A stretch of 64,000 bases of DNA. It comes from Pegoplata infirma. Lineage: Eukaryota; Arthropoda; Insecta; Diptera; Anthomyiidae. How positions within the stretch are numbered: the first letter of the stretch is position 1; the number at the start of each line of letters is the position of its first letter. A program made the translations under genes and the position numbers. The stretch lies in assembly GCA_963921195.1 (NCBI GenBank), contig OY992540.1, forward strand, positions 22,270,262-22,334,261, in the 5' to 3' direction. This document shows positions 22,023 through 31,973 of this stretch, piece by piece. Below the pieces are notes generated by a model that saw only the letters and a list, made by a program, of their open reading frames with translations, made no database searches and was not told the DNA's origin.

Positions 22023-23080
22023 TCAAAAACAAGTAAGAAAGTTATAGTCGGTTAAGACCGACCATATGATACCCTACACCAGCGTTTTTGGGAAAATGGG
22101 TCCCAAGTCCAAACATGGGCCGATTGGATCTGTCTTTTGTTAGATCTTTATTAAGTGTAGAAAACACATACAGATCAAATTTTAGTGGAATTGGTTAATA
22201 TAATTTGTCAATAGACCGATTTAACTGAATATCGGTCGAAATTTTTATATAGGGTACAAAGTCCAAAAACGGTTCAATTCTATTTCGATTTGATAAGGTT
22301 ACTAAAGTACACGTTTAACACCTAAAAATAGAATTGTTATCAAATATTTTAATTTTTATGAATTTTGAGGGAATTATGTGAATATCGGGAGGGTGGTTTG
22401 TATGGGGGCCACCAGAAGGACTGACCCGATCCCTTAAAAATTTCGAATAGTGATTCGTGCACACAAAACTTGATTACCTGATAAATTTCAAAGCGATATC
22501 TGTTAAAATACGGTTATTAGATTCATTTAAGCCGAATCCAAAGGGGGCGTTTGTGTGGGGTCTAGGTCTTAACATGGACCGATTTTCTCCAAATTCAACA
22601 GGCTTCGTCATTGGGCCAAAAGATGTTTAAGTTTCAAATTTCAAGTCAATTGATTGAAAATTCCGACCTGAATTGTGCTTAAACCGATAGATGGACAGAC
22701 GGACGGACATCGCTAAATCGACGCAAAAAGTAATTCTGAGTCGATCGGTATACTTGAAGGTAGGTCTAGGACCAATATTTCGAGTAGTTACGAACATCAG
22801 CACAAACTCATTATACCCTGTACCACAAAGTGGTGTAGGGTACACCCAAAAAAAAACGTGGGTATTCAATACTAAAAATTTTACTAAATTTTAGTCCAAA
22901 AGGACCTAGTGCAGAAATTGGTAACCAATACTAAAATTGTTTACTAAAATTATTGAAAACCAGTAAAAATTACTAATTTTAGTACTTTCAAGATACTAAA
23001 ATTAGTAAATTATTAGTAGATTTTGGTACAAAATCACTTACTAAACCTTTTACTGTAGAATTATTTTGAGTGTATAAAAA
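22023..23080 (+). mobile_element. DINE-like family 2 element, interrupted by MITE D
   Basis: Starts AAACAAGTAAGAAAGTTATA, then the hairpin TCGGTTAAGACCGACC and ATGATACCCTACACC. Continues through AACATGGACCGATTTTCTCC and ACCGATAGATGGACAGACGG (GTCY segment), ACATCGCTAAATCGACGCAA, and ends CCACAAAGTGGTGTAGGGTATAAAA. The final TA is duplicated around MITE D. Other copies: 28711-30107 and, reversed, 40011-40857. Confidence 0.75.
22843..23072. mobile_element. TTTACTAAAATTAGTAAA-word element D (230 bp)
   Basis: CACCCAAAA at the left and TTTTGAGTG at the right, with TA on each side (22841-22842, 23073-23074). The interior is made of ACTAAAATTAGTAA and TTTACTAAA words. The host sequence GTAGGGTATAAAA, seen intact in other family 2 copies, proves that a 2-bp TA was duplicated. 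Confidence 0.85.
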
Positions 23081-23179
23081 TTGTGTAAAATTATGTTTTT
23101 TTAGAGGTTGATTTAGTTTCTTAAAGGAGAACTTTTTTCCCCTGATCCGATTTTGCCCCTTTCCCAACTTATCCAGCCC

Positions 23180-23324
23180 TGCAGATTTTCTGCTAAAATC
23201 GGTAGATTTTCATCCAAAATTAGAAGATTTTTCTGCTGTCTTGACAGATTAAATCATATGGCTCAAAATGCATGTATTTTCAGCAGATTTTTCAGCTAAT
23301 TGGAGAGGGGTTTTATTTTAAGTG
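23180..23324 (-). mobile_element. Element E family, terminal fragment
   Basis: Reverse complement of the left end of element E. It contains GATTTTTCTGCTG, TGGCTCAAAATGCATGTATT and ATTTTCAGCAGATTTTTCAG, ending GGGTTTTATTTTAAGTG plus TA (23325-23326). The rest of the element, including the tRNA-like segment, is missing. Confidence 0.7.
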
Positions 23325-24971
23325 TACAAAATCATGTTGCACGGTGATATAATAATTTTAAAAATCCTTGTTAAAATCAATTTATTGTTGCTACCCACCA
23401 AGGTCTTAATTTTAAAATGTTTCCAAATTTAATGATGAAATTTACATCGTATTCCTTATACCTGTTTCCCACAAAAATAGTTTGTATTAAACTTCCGCTG
23501 AATATGGGTTATTATGATGATACACAATAACAAACAGAAAAATTAGTTCAAATTTTCTATTGTGATTATACAATTTCTAAGAATTTTTTTTAAAATAATT
23601 TTTCTTAAACTGATTAAATTGTAACACTACATAATATTTTGTGACAATGTGTAACCTTTCTACGAACCACATTTATGTAAATATTACAACAATGTAACGT
23701 AACAATTGACAATATAGCTAAATCCTTTTTGCCTCTTTTATACAACTTTACAACATAACAGAACATTTTTCAAAATTCATAATATTACGCTTAATCCTTA
23801 CAGTTATGACGACAATACAGTTTAAAGGAAAATATGAAACAAAAGAAATTGTTAAGACAAAAATATATGTAGAGCAATGACAGGATTTTATTAGCGGTCA
23901 TTTAAATAAGAGCAATAAAATTTTAGTTAAAAACAATCCTTAAACTGTGTATCCTTTTTTTTCAAAACACACAGTGAAGGATAGAAGTCATAAAATTACC
24001 TAAAACTAACTAACGTAGAGATTGTATTTGTTTTAATGAAGGTTACTAAGACTTTTCCTATGCTGCTTTCAGTCTTTGGTTCCGTTATACAATGTTATCC
24101 TTTGTCCTAGTATGTTTTTGTTTTATCTTCAAAAAGGGACAAATAGTTCATGATCCACTCTCAGCGGTATATTCGCTGTTCGCATGCATATAATAACAGT
24201 GCCGTTACATTGTTATGTATGTTTAGATTTTATGATGCAATTTAAATCAGAGCATTTACAAGGATTAAGTGTGTGTTCTAGTTTTAACTTTCATTGTATG
24301 ATTGTAATACAACCGGAGTGACGGAAGGATAGACGGGATGGATGGTTGGACTTCCTGGTATATACGAACGTTTGTTTCTGAAGGATTAAAATCTATTGTT
24401 GTGTAAGGTTGCGCATGTTTGTTATGCGTTTTTCACTATTATTTACTCACTTACTAACTCACAATCAGTCACTCACTCGCTGACATGATTTTATAATTTT
24501 GCATACAAATTTTCATATAATTGGGAAAATCTTGGTTGGTTATTAAAGGAAATGACATTGAACTTTTAAATTGGTTCACAATTTACAAAAATTGTTTCAT
24601 CATTTTTGTATGTTTTTCTCTGTTTTAACTGCATATTTGTTGAATAATAAACCGTTTTTGTCATTATACTTACTTTATGGGTTTGCAGTGAGGTAACAAA
24701 AGCCAATTTTCAGAGAAATGGACAGAAATATATTCAAATTTAAAGTAAATGTTTATATCCTTCATTTAAGAAGCGTGTTCTATATTATAACCAGGGCAAG
24801 GAAGTTTATGTTAGTACATGTTTGTTGTCGTTAACATAGGAAAATCAAAGGAAATATCTTTGCAAAAAAGAAGTTTTCGTTAAAATGACACAATAAAAAA
24901 GTTTCAAAAAAGTTATGTGTGTGGTTCGGCATAAATTAAAAAGAAACACTCACTTCACACAAATTAAAAAG
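23325..24971. other. Intergenic DNA, no repeat or gene recognised
   Basis: About 1.65 kb that does not resemble the repeats elsewhere in the window and has no open frame with a recognisable domain. It may be ordinary single-copy intergenic or intronic sequence. Confidence 0.45.
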
Positions 24972-25200
24972 AAACAGAGAAAAAAAAATCTTTATATTGA
25001 TAAAAAATTACATCAATATAATGAAATATAATGAAATGTTATTATGATGACGCGGTGTCATCAATATGATGAAAAGGTGTCATAAATAATTTTTTTTTAT
25101 TTGAAAAAAAAATTATTTAATTCTTTTTTTCTTATTATTCGATTTTATTTATTTTCTTACAATCTTTTGCTATTTTCTATTTTTGAATGTCCCAACTAAA
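24972..25200. mobile_element. CATCAATATGATG-array family G, fragment G0
   Basis: Words CATCAATATAATGAAAT, TTATTATGATGACG and GTCATCAATATGATGAAAAG, then an A/T-rich stretch (TTTATTTATTTTCTTACAAT ... TTGCTATTTTCTATTTTTGA) that parallels fragment G1 after its array. It ends before the tRNA-like part. Tips are not clear. Confidence 0.6.
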
Positions 25201-25504
25201 ACAAACATGTAATATGTTAGTAGCATACAACATGAATAGTTAATAATCCCCGCCTTTAATATAGGTGTGGCAACAAAAATTGCAAAAATCAGGTTTTTTG
25301 GAAATTGTTTACAACAAAATTGGGAATTGGGGAATTCCTTTCATTAAATCTTTATATTTTGTTTTGTGTTAATATTTGCTATAGTAAGAAATTTTAAAAT
25401 TTCATTACAATATACTCAAAAACAAAAAATATAATGCATATTGAAAATTTTTCCCAATATTTTGAGAAAATATTAAATTTCGTATGGGAGCTCCCTTAGG
25501 AAGT
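25201..25504. other. AT-rich spacer with a trace of repeat K
   Basis: About 300 bp. GTATGGGAGCTCCCTTAGGA near 25482 is a piece of the dispersed K repeat. Nothing else recognised. Confidence 0.4.
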
Positions 25505-25940
25505 GAAGAAGTTACAACAATATGATGAAATGTTACATAATTTTTCGTCAAATGTAACTTGTCATCAATATGATGAATCAGTGTCATCAATGACATTTTT
25601 TTATTTGAAAAATAAGAAAAAAAAAATAAAAAAAAATTTTTTTTTTGTTATTTGTATTTTGTTATTTAATTTATTTTTATTTACTCACAATTGTTTGTTA
25701 TTTTCTCATTTTTAAAAACTTACATCCTTTTTTCGTATCCACCAAGATTTGAACGCCGGACCTCTTGTTTGTTGGGCTTAGCCTATAGCCACTTGTCTAC
25801 AGAATATCAACAAATAATAACAATAAAATCCCGTTTTGTTTGTTGTATGCTAAATATAACGCTAAAATTTGTGTGTAACTATGCTCTGATAAAAGCTATG
25901 AGAGGGAAAGAGAGGGATATTGTACAATAATAAAATGTGT
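25505..25940 (-). mobile_element. CATCAATATGATG-array family G, fragment G1 with tRNA-like head
   Basis: On the minus strand the order is tRNA-like segment (25735-25810), A/T-rich stretch, then array words (TGTCATCAATATGATGAATC, CATCAATGACA, CAATATGATGAAATGTTAC). The terminal tip is missing at 25505. Short opposing frames here (25405-25596, 25503-25715, 25691-25930) are not credible genes. Confidence 0.65.
25735..25810 (-). other. tRNA-like segment of family G
   Basis: On the minus strand: TGTAGACAAGTGGCTATAGG (an A-box-like TAGACAAGTGG with one off-consensus base), then about 45 bases later GTTCAAATC (fits the B box), then GGTGGATACG and an A/T-rich stretch. Best read as a tRNA-derived pol III promoter. 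It is not a functional tRNA because the stems are incomplete. Confidence 0.45.
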
Positions 25941-25985
25941 GTGGCTACAAGCCCCCATAAGCAAATGTGTATGTATGTATATTAA

Positions 25986-27304
25986 AGGTGTCCTAACGAC
26001 TAAGGTAATTTTTCAAAATCACTTTTTAATACGTGGTAGGGTCCTAAATTGTAGTTTTGTATCTAAAAATGAGTGAGCCAAAATTTGGAGACAATCGGAT
26101 AAAAATAACTCGTGCCGAAAATGGATTGAAGTTTTGGGACACTCTTATCTGATGAAAAAACACGTTTTTTCTAGTTTTTTGAAAAATATTGGTATATGCT
26201 ATTTTTTGTTAATTTTTTTGTTAAGTAATATGAAAATGGTAATAAATTACCTTTCCAAAAAGCTTAAAGAAATTCAAATCGGATGAAAAATAAGCATTTT
26301 ACGCATACATGCCCCAGACCATTGCATGGTTTTTAAAGCCAAAATTTGAAAATTTTCAAAATTTTTAGGCAAAAAAATAAAAAAAATTTAATTTTACTTT
26401 ATAATTATATTAAATACATGTTATAGATAAAAACTAACAGATATGGTAGTCTAACTTTTTTTTCATTTGGCGTGGGTAGTGATATAATTTCCGCGGATTC
26501 CAAAGAAAATGAGTTTTTCTAAACTAATTTAGCAAATATGGGAAACAATTTTCTGTATTGTATTATACGAAGTGAAATACATAAATTCTGTAAATTTTTT
26601 GAGAATTCGGGCATCTTTAACCCCTTTTCGTCGAGGTGAAATGACAAATTTGAGAAGTTATACATTTCTATAATACAAAATATCTGCATATATCCGAGTT
26701 CTCAAAAGTTACAGAATTTACGTTTTACACTTCGATCCGCACAATAGAGCACAAATTTTCAAAAATTTGCTTAATTATTGTAGAAAAACGCATTTTATTT
26801 GGAATCCGCGGAAATTTTATCACTACCCGCGCCAAATAAAAAAAAAGCTTGACTACCATATCTGCTATTTTTAATCTTAAACATGTTTTCAATTTGATCA
26901 TAAAGTAAAATTAAATTTTTACTATTTTTTTGCCTAAAAATTTTGAAAATTTTGAAATTCTGGCTCTAAAAACCATGCAATGGTCTGGGGCATGTATGCG
27001 TAAAATGCTTATTTTTCATCCGATTTTAATTTTATTAGTCGTTTTGAAAAGGTAATTTAGTACCATTTTCATATTATTTCACAAAAAATTTAACAAAAAA
27101 TAACAAATACCAATGTTTTTCCAAAAACTAGAAAAAACGAATTTTTCGTTCTTATAAGAATGTCCCAAAACTTCAATCCATTTTCGGCACGAGTTATTTT
27201 TAGCCGATTGTCCCCAAATTTTGGCTCACTCATTTTTAGATACTAAAGAACAATATAGGACCCTACCAGGTATAAAAAGGTGATTTTCGTTTTTAAGGAC
27301 ACCT
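25986..27304. mobile_element. 1.3-kb near-perfect palindrome (fold-back element) with AGGTGTCC ends
   Basis: The left end AGGTGTCCTAACGACTAAGG and right end AAGGACACCT enclose two arms of about 620 bp that pair along nearly their whole length. Examples: TGCCCCAGACCATTGCATGG near 26309 with CCATGCAATGGTCTGGGGCA near 26974, and TGAGTGAGCCAAAATTTGG with its complement near 27220. The loop (about 26600-26680) is short. TAA stands just outside the left end (25983-25985) and one base beyond the right end (27306-27308), suggesting a 3-bp target. No coding capacity. Confidence 0.8.
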
Positions 27305-27375
27305 CTAATGTATATAACAAAAAATGTTGAGTCTTTACATATACACATTACCAAACGTTTAACGTTATCTAACTA

Positions 27376-27950
27376 ACAAGGGAAGTATCTCAACCCTTAT
27401 GAACCGATTTGCCTGAAACTTAAAATATATATTAAAGAGACGATTTTAAGGTAGGGGTGTCTCGGCTTATCGGCCATATCGGTGTTTAAAAATTTCGTTG
27501 TCCCCTTATGAAACCATGTGGACCTTTGGGAAAATTTTGATAACTTCCGAACTAACACGAATATCGTCTAGGGCAAAAATACGGGTCGACTTAAATTTAA
27601 TAAAGATTATTTCATATTCATATGGATATTGTAGGTCTATGTCTTAACATAAGTACCTCCCAAAATTTACACATTTTCCTGAAAAAAAAAAATATTTAAA
27701 GAAGCCGAATTTTTACAAGGTTATGCTACCATTGGATAGACATTAAAAAAACCATCATATAGTTTCTTAAGAAGAAATGGCTGAAAAATCCAAAAAACGA
27801 TTTTTTCGCCATTTTTTGACCCATGTTTTGAACCCCTAAATCCCCGATATGGCCGATAAGCCGAGACACCCCAACCTTAGAATTGTCTCTTTTATATATA
27901 TTTTAAGTTTCAGGCAAATCGGTTCATAAGGGTTGAGATACTTCCCTTGT
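27376..27950. mobile_element. Element X: 575-bp element with ~110-bp inverted repeats
   Basis: The left end ACAAGGGAAGTATCTCAACC continues through CTTATGAACCGATTTGCCTG, TAGGGGTGTCTCGGCTTATC and GGCCATATCGG. The right end (27840-27950) is its reverse complement with few changes. The middle holds CATATTCATATGGATATTGT and AGAAGCCGAATTTTTACAAG. A truncated copy is at 20130-21497. No coding capacity; TSD not resolved. Confidence 0.8.
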
Positions 27951-27979
27951 AAGTAGTGGTGCGAGATTTTCATCTAAAG

Positions 27980-28342
27980 ATAGGTGAACTAGCTAAGGCG
28001 TCGACTATAAATACTATAACTGGGGACCCGTGGGTTCAAGTCCCAGCCAGGGCAGGATTTTTTTTTTAATTTTTTTTTTATATATTTTTAATTTTTTTTT
28101 ATATATTATAGTTTTATTTATTTTTATATTATTTCAATTATTAACAAAAAAAAAAAAACATTTGAAAGGCATATTGATGACTCTTTTTGATGAAATGTGT
28201 CATCAATTGTTTTTTCACTTTCGATGACATTTTTCATCATATTGAAGAAAAGCTTCATCAATATGAAGAAATTTGTCATCAAAATTGATGACAGCAAGTG
28301 ATGAAACCGTATCATCAATATGATGAAGCATTTTCTTAAGTG
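27980..28342 (+). mobile_element. CATCAATATGATG-array family G, fragment G2 with tRNA-like head and intact end
   Basis: Order on the plus strand: tRNA-like segment (27985-28056), T runs of about 10, an A/T-rich stretch, then array words (GACATTTTTCATCATATTGA, TTGTCATCAAAATTGATGAC, ATCAATATGATGAAG). The end is ATTTTCTTAAGTG followed by TA (28343-28344). The left end is missing. The layout equals that of element E read from its tRNA-like segment to its CACTC end. Confidence 0.7.
27985..28056 (+). other. tRNA-like segment of family G (G2)
   Basis: AGGTGAACTAGCTAAGGCGT, then TATAACTGGGGACCCGTGGG and the B-box-like GTTCAAGTC within a GTGGG/CCCAG near-stem, then CCAGCCAGGGCAGG and a T run at 28058-28067. 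The 5' half does not fold as a cloverleaf. It is a tRNA-derived pol III promoter remnant more likely than a gene. Confidence 0.5.
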
Positions 28343-28344
28343 TA

Positions 28345-28710
28345 TATTCTAAAAAAATATTGGGCGGAAAAAAATAATTGAGGTTGGTCATAAATTTTTC
28401 CCTTCTAGGCGAACTTGCGCGCTACGAGCTGAGGTCCTAAAAAAAAACGTTAAAAAAAGAATGTATGGGGAGTTCCCCCCTCCCCATTGGGTCATACACT
28501 TAACTCGTCTACGGACAACCCTGGGACGGTAAGAGTGGTCGGAGCAAATTTTTAATAATTGGCAAATTGTATGGGAGCTCACTTAGGGAGTGGAGATAGG
28601 GAGTAGTTATGTTCAGAAAAAAATTTTGGAAGCTAAAAGTAACACATTTTACTCCTCTAGGGGGAAACATGTGAGCGCTATGAGCTGATGCCCTAAAAAA
28701 AACAAATTTT
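28345..28710. repeat. Dispersed K repeat fragments
   Basis: GTATGGGAGCTCACTTAGGG near 28569, TAACACATTTTACTCCTCTA, and two GCGCTAYGAGCTGA phrases (28419-28432, 28675-28687) mark two diverged units of the K family. Opposing open frames (28388-28582, 28509-28775) are shadows over this repeat. Confidence 0.5.
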
Positions 28711-28866
28711 AAATAGTCGGTCAAGACCGACCATATGATACCCAACACCAGTGTTTTTCGGAAAATGGGTCCCAAGTCAAAACATGGACCGATTTGATCT
28801 AGCTTTTGTAAGATCTTTAATTAGTGTAGAAAACACGTATAGACCAAATTTTAGAAGAATTGAACA

Positions 28867-29508
28867 AGTGCATATCGCCCAATTTAAAAAAGTCATTCCA
28901 CCCAAAAAAATGTGTGTTAGTTGTTGTTGCAAAATTTTTTGAACGATATGGCCATTATTTTTGGGTATTGTAACAATTTTCTTTAAATTTATATAAATTA
29001 TCAAAAATGTCATGTTACCCAAATATCAAAATGTTGAATTTATAAAATGTCATAGCACCCAAAAAAATAATCATAAAACTCACCAATATGTTTTTTTTTA
29101 CACAATATTTTAAAGTTTTTATGTGTAGCCGGCCTTCGGTCGGGCTTAGGGATTACAAAATCCATGCATTAAACCCACCCTCTCCGCAAAGTAAAGATTT
29201 CTAGGGTACCAGGCCTTTACGCTATCAAATTTGTTATGCCTCAAAAAGGCCTGATAACCAAATACCTAAGCCCGGCCGAAGGCCGGCTACGCAGAAAACC
29301 TTTATTTCAAGAAAACAAATTACAGAAGTCGTAATTTCGACATTTCGCCCAAAAAAAATATTTTGGATTTTTTGACAATTTTGTTTTGGGAGAAATAACA
29401 TTTTTAGACCTATCATTTTGGGCTATATGTCGCAGCTTGGGCGATATGACATTTACGGTTTTGGGCGATAAGACTTTGGGCGCTATGTCCGTACGCCTAT
29501 TTTTGTTG
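28867..29508. mobile_element. Inverted array of ATATCGCCCAA-type words, inserted in family 2
   Basis: The left part has words ending CCCAA in one orientation (ATATCGCCCAATTT, CATTCCACCCAAAAAA, ATGTTACCCAAATATC, CATAGCACCCAAAAAA). The right part has the complement (TTTTGGGCTATATG, TTGGGCGATATGAC, TTGGGCGATAAGAC, TTGGGCGCTATG). This is the inverted short-word plan seen in the L elements. A GC-rich MITE (29125-29290) lies between the arms. Exact ends and TSD are not resolved. Confidence 0.6.
29125..29290. mobile_element. 166-bp GC-rich MITE (GTAGCCGGCCTTCGG ends)
   Basis: The left end GTAGCCGGCCTTCGGTCGGG and the right end read inward GTAGCCGGCCTTCGGCCGGG, both followed by CTTAGG, form 26-bp inverted repeats with one mismatch. 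Each tip can also fold on itself (CCGGCCTTCGG.CGG). The interior contains TTACAAAATCCATGCATTAA and no coding capacity. Its base composition stands out against the AT-rich surroundings. Confidence 0.8.
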
Positions 29509-30107
29509 CCAATAGACCGATTTAACTGAATATCGGTCTTAGTTTTCATATGGGGACTAAGTCCAAAAATTGTCCAATTATATTCAGATTTGATTAGGTT
29601 ACCAAAGTACACGTTTAACACCTACAAATACAATTTTAATCAAATATTTTGAATTTTCGTTAATTTTGCGGGAGGGTGGTTTGTAAGGGGACTACAAGAG
29701 GGATTCCTTCAAAATTTAGAATATTAATTTGTGCATACAAGATTACCTGCCAAATAGTATAATACGGTTATTAGAGTCATTTAAGCCAAATTCAAAGTGG
29801 GCGTTTGAATGGGGCTAGGTCTTAACATGTACCGATTTTTTTCAATTTCAATAGGCTTCTTTCTTGGGCCAAAAGATGCTCAAGTTTCAAAATTTCAAGT
29901 CAATTGATTGAAAATTGTGACTTGTATCGTTCTTAAACCGTTAGATGGACAGACGGGCGGACGGACATCGCTAAATTGACTCAAAAAGTAATTCTGAGTC
30001 GATCAGTATGCTTAAAGGTAGGGCTAGGACAAATATTTCGGGTAGTTACAAACATCAGCACAAACTCATTATAACCTGTACCACAGAGTGCTGTAGGATA
30101 TAAAAAT

Positions 30108-30720
30108 GTATTGGGACCACCTTATTTTAGAGATTGAGGGTAGGTAGGTAGGTATGTTCTGAGAAAATGTTGGTATTGAAAAAATATTGAGATTCGGTCA
30201 TATATTTGACTTCTATAGAGGCATCCTTGACAGTTAGAGCGATGGGAGTTAATTTCATAAAAATGGCAGGGTATAAAAACTAATACGAATTGATCTTAGA
30301 TTGCGCCCCTCTAGAAGCGACTCCGAGGCAGTTGTAAGGTAAATGACTCCTCATCGAATCAAAGGCGGTAAGAAACACAAAAATCCTTAATTTTTCTAAA
30401 ATTCGCTACCACCGCTCTAACTACCCCAGGGTTGCCCCTAGACGAGTCTTATATACATATGACCGACCTACAATACTTTTCTAATACCAACATTATCTTA
30501 AAATATACCTGCCCTCAATCTTCAACCCTTAAGTTGGTTCCCATAAATTTTTATGTAATATTTAGTTTTTTAGCGCTTACATGGTTCCCCCTGGAGGGGT
30601 AAAATGTAGGTCACACTCCCATTACATTATCCCCCCCCCCCAAAAAAAAAAATTCAGACCACACCTATCTCCTTTCTCCACTTCCCAAGCTACTTTTTTT
30701 TCAAAATATTGGGAGAAACA
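30108..30720. repeat. Dispersed K repeat units
   Basis: Diverged units with GAGATTGAGGGTAGGTAGGT, TATTGAGATTCGGTCATATA, TTGACTTCTATAGAGGCATC, then inverted-looking units (CTACCCCAGGGTTGCCCCTA, CTCCCATTACATTATC). The stretch therefore contains head-to-head copies like the arms of 8075-9744. No coding capacity. Confidence 0.5.
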
Positions 30721-31440
30721 TGAATGTAAAATAGATCTTGAGATCTAATATGCCAAGCAATTTCAGAAACATTTTCATTTAAAAAAAAAAAAAACTTCAA
30801 TTTGTTCTAACAATTTTTGGCATATTAAAACACTTCTAAGTAATAGCCAAAAAGAAAACTAAACAATAATTATGTGCAATATGTTGCATGATGATTTATA
30901 ACTTTTATTACAATAATGCGCGCATCGCGTAACACAAATTTTCACACCCTTCCCAAATGGCAACATTAAACGGTTAAACACTGTAAACAATTTATAATAA
31001 ATTTTCATTTTTTATATTTTGTCTTTTTGTTAAATGTGTTATTAACACACCAGGTTGCAGACAACTGCTACCGTGCAACATACATACATAATAATGAAAG
31101 TATTACAAAATAAAAATTACAAAAAAGAATTGATGCAAGTAACAGAAATATAGCAGTAGCTGCAGGAAACAGGAGCAAGTTAAATGGCTCACTCACCCCT
31201 TTTTTAATGTTAAACAACAAAAATGATTAACTTTAATAAATTTCATCAGTGAAACAACAAAAAAGGGGTTAACATAAGATGAACATTTTTTTATTAAATT
31301 ATAAATCCAAAGCAACAGACATACACACCGGTGACAAGCAAAAAAATATTGTAACCTATTTTACACCCTTGATGTTAGAAATTTGGAAAACTTAATAATG
31401 ATGTTTGCTTACAGAAAACAGATTCGTTTTTATTATCGAA
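30721..31440. other. Intergenic DNA without recognised repeat
   Basis: About 720 bp, A/T-rich, no open frame or repeat that I can support. TTTTCACACCCTTCCCAAAT and AGCAGTAGCTGCAGGAAACA look like ordinary single-copy sequence. Confidence 0.4.
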
Positions 31441-31671
31441 CTAGCCGACCCGGTCCGCGTTGCTGGCCCAATAAAACATCGATTCTGTTTTCTATTCTAT
31501 CTTAATATACAGTGTCGGACAAAACTAAAGCACGGGGCTGGGTCCAGAAGTAGCTTTTAGTTCCACCTTCGGTTATCACTATCTATAGAGAAATCTATAG
31601 AAAACAGACAGACGTAACGTTGATTATAGTACAAAGGCGCGTGTCATTTTACGCATTCTTATCGAATCGTG

Positions 31672-31942
31672 CACTCAAAAAATTATGTTAGTAAAATCAA
31701 CTGAAAATGTCAGTTAAAATAACTACTTTGTAAGTTGTTTTGGGGTCAACTGCTTTTTCAGTTAAATCAACTAACAATGTCAGTTATTTTAACTGACAAA
31801 AAACAACTGACTTATGTAGTAAAAACTACTAACATTTGTAGTCAAAACAACTAAAATGTAGTAAAAATAAAATAACCAATACATAATTTTTTTTTTCAAA
31901 AAATTTTTCAGAAAAAAAATTGAAGACCAAATTTTTTCCAAG

Positions 31943-31973
<31 letters not shown>

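Larger units (their letters stand above)
21906..23185 (+). mobile_element. DINE-like family 1 fragment split by a family 2 element
   Basis: 21910-22022 (CCAGGCCCACAAACGGCGGG ... CCCTGGATCAGTCTTCAGAG) matches the family 1 middle at about 20575-20650. 23081-23185 (AGAGGTTGATTTAGTTTCTT ... CCCTGATCCGATTTTGCCCC) matches the next part at about 20718-20800. The family 2 element between them is an insertion. The 3' end has been replaced by the element E fragment at 23180. Confidence 0.65.
28711..30107 (+). mobile_element. DINE-like family 2 element, interrupted
   Basis: Begins AAATAGTCGGTCAAGACCGA and ATGATACCCAACACC. Resumes after the insert with CCAATAGACCGATTTAACTG (29510), then TTAGATGGACAGACGGGCGG (GTCY part), CATCGCTAAATTGACTCAAA, and ends GAGTGCTGTAGGATATAAAA. 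The insert at 28867-29508 separates GAATTGAACAA from the rest. In the copy at 22023 these parts are nearly contiguous (GAATTGGTTAATATAATTTG, then TCAATAGACCG). Confidence 0.75.

Noticed and set aside
27985..28056. Functional tRNA gene (also at 13268-13342 and 25735-25810)
   Set aside because: B boxes are good, but acceptor, D and anticodon stems do not pair into a cloverleaf, and the segments sit inside repeat elements.
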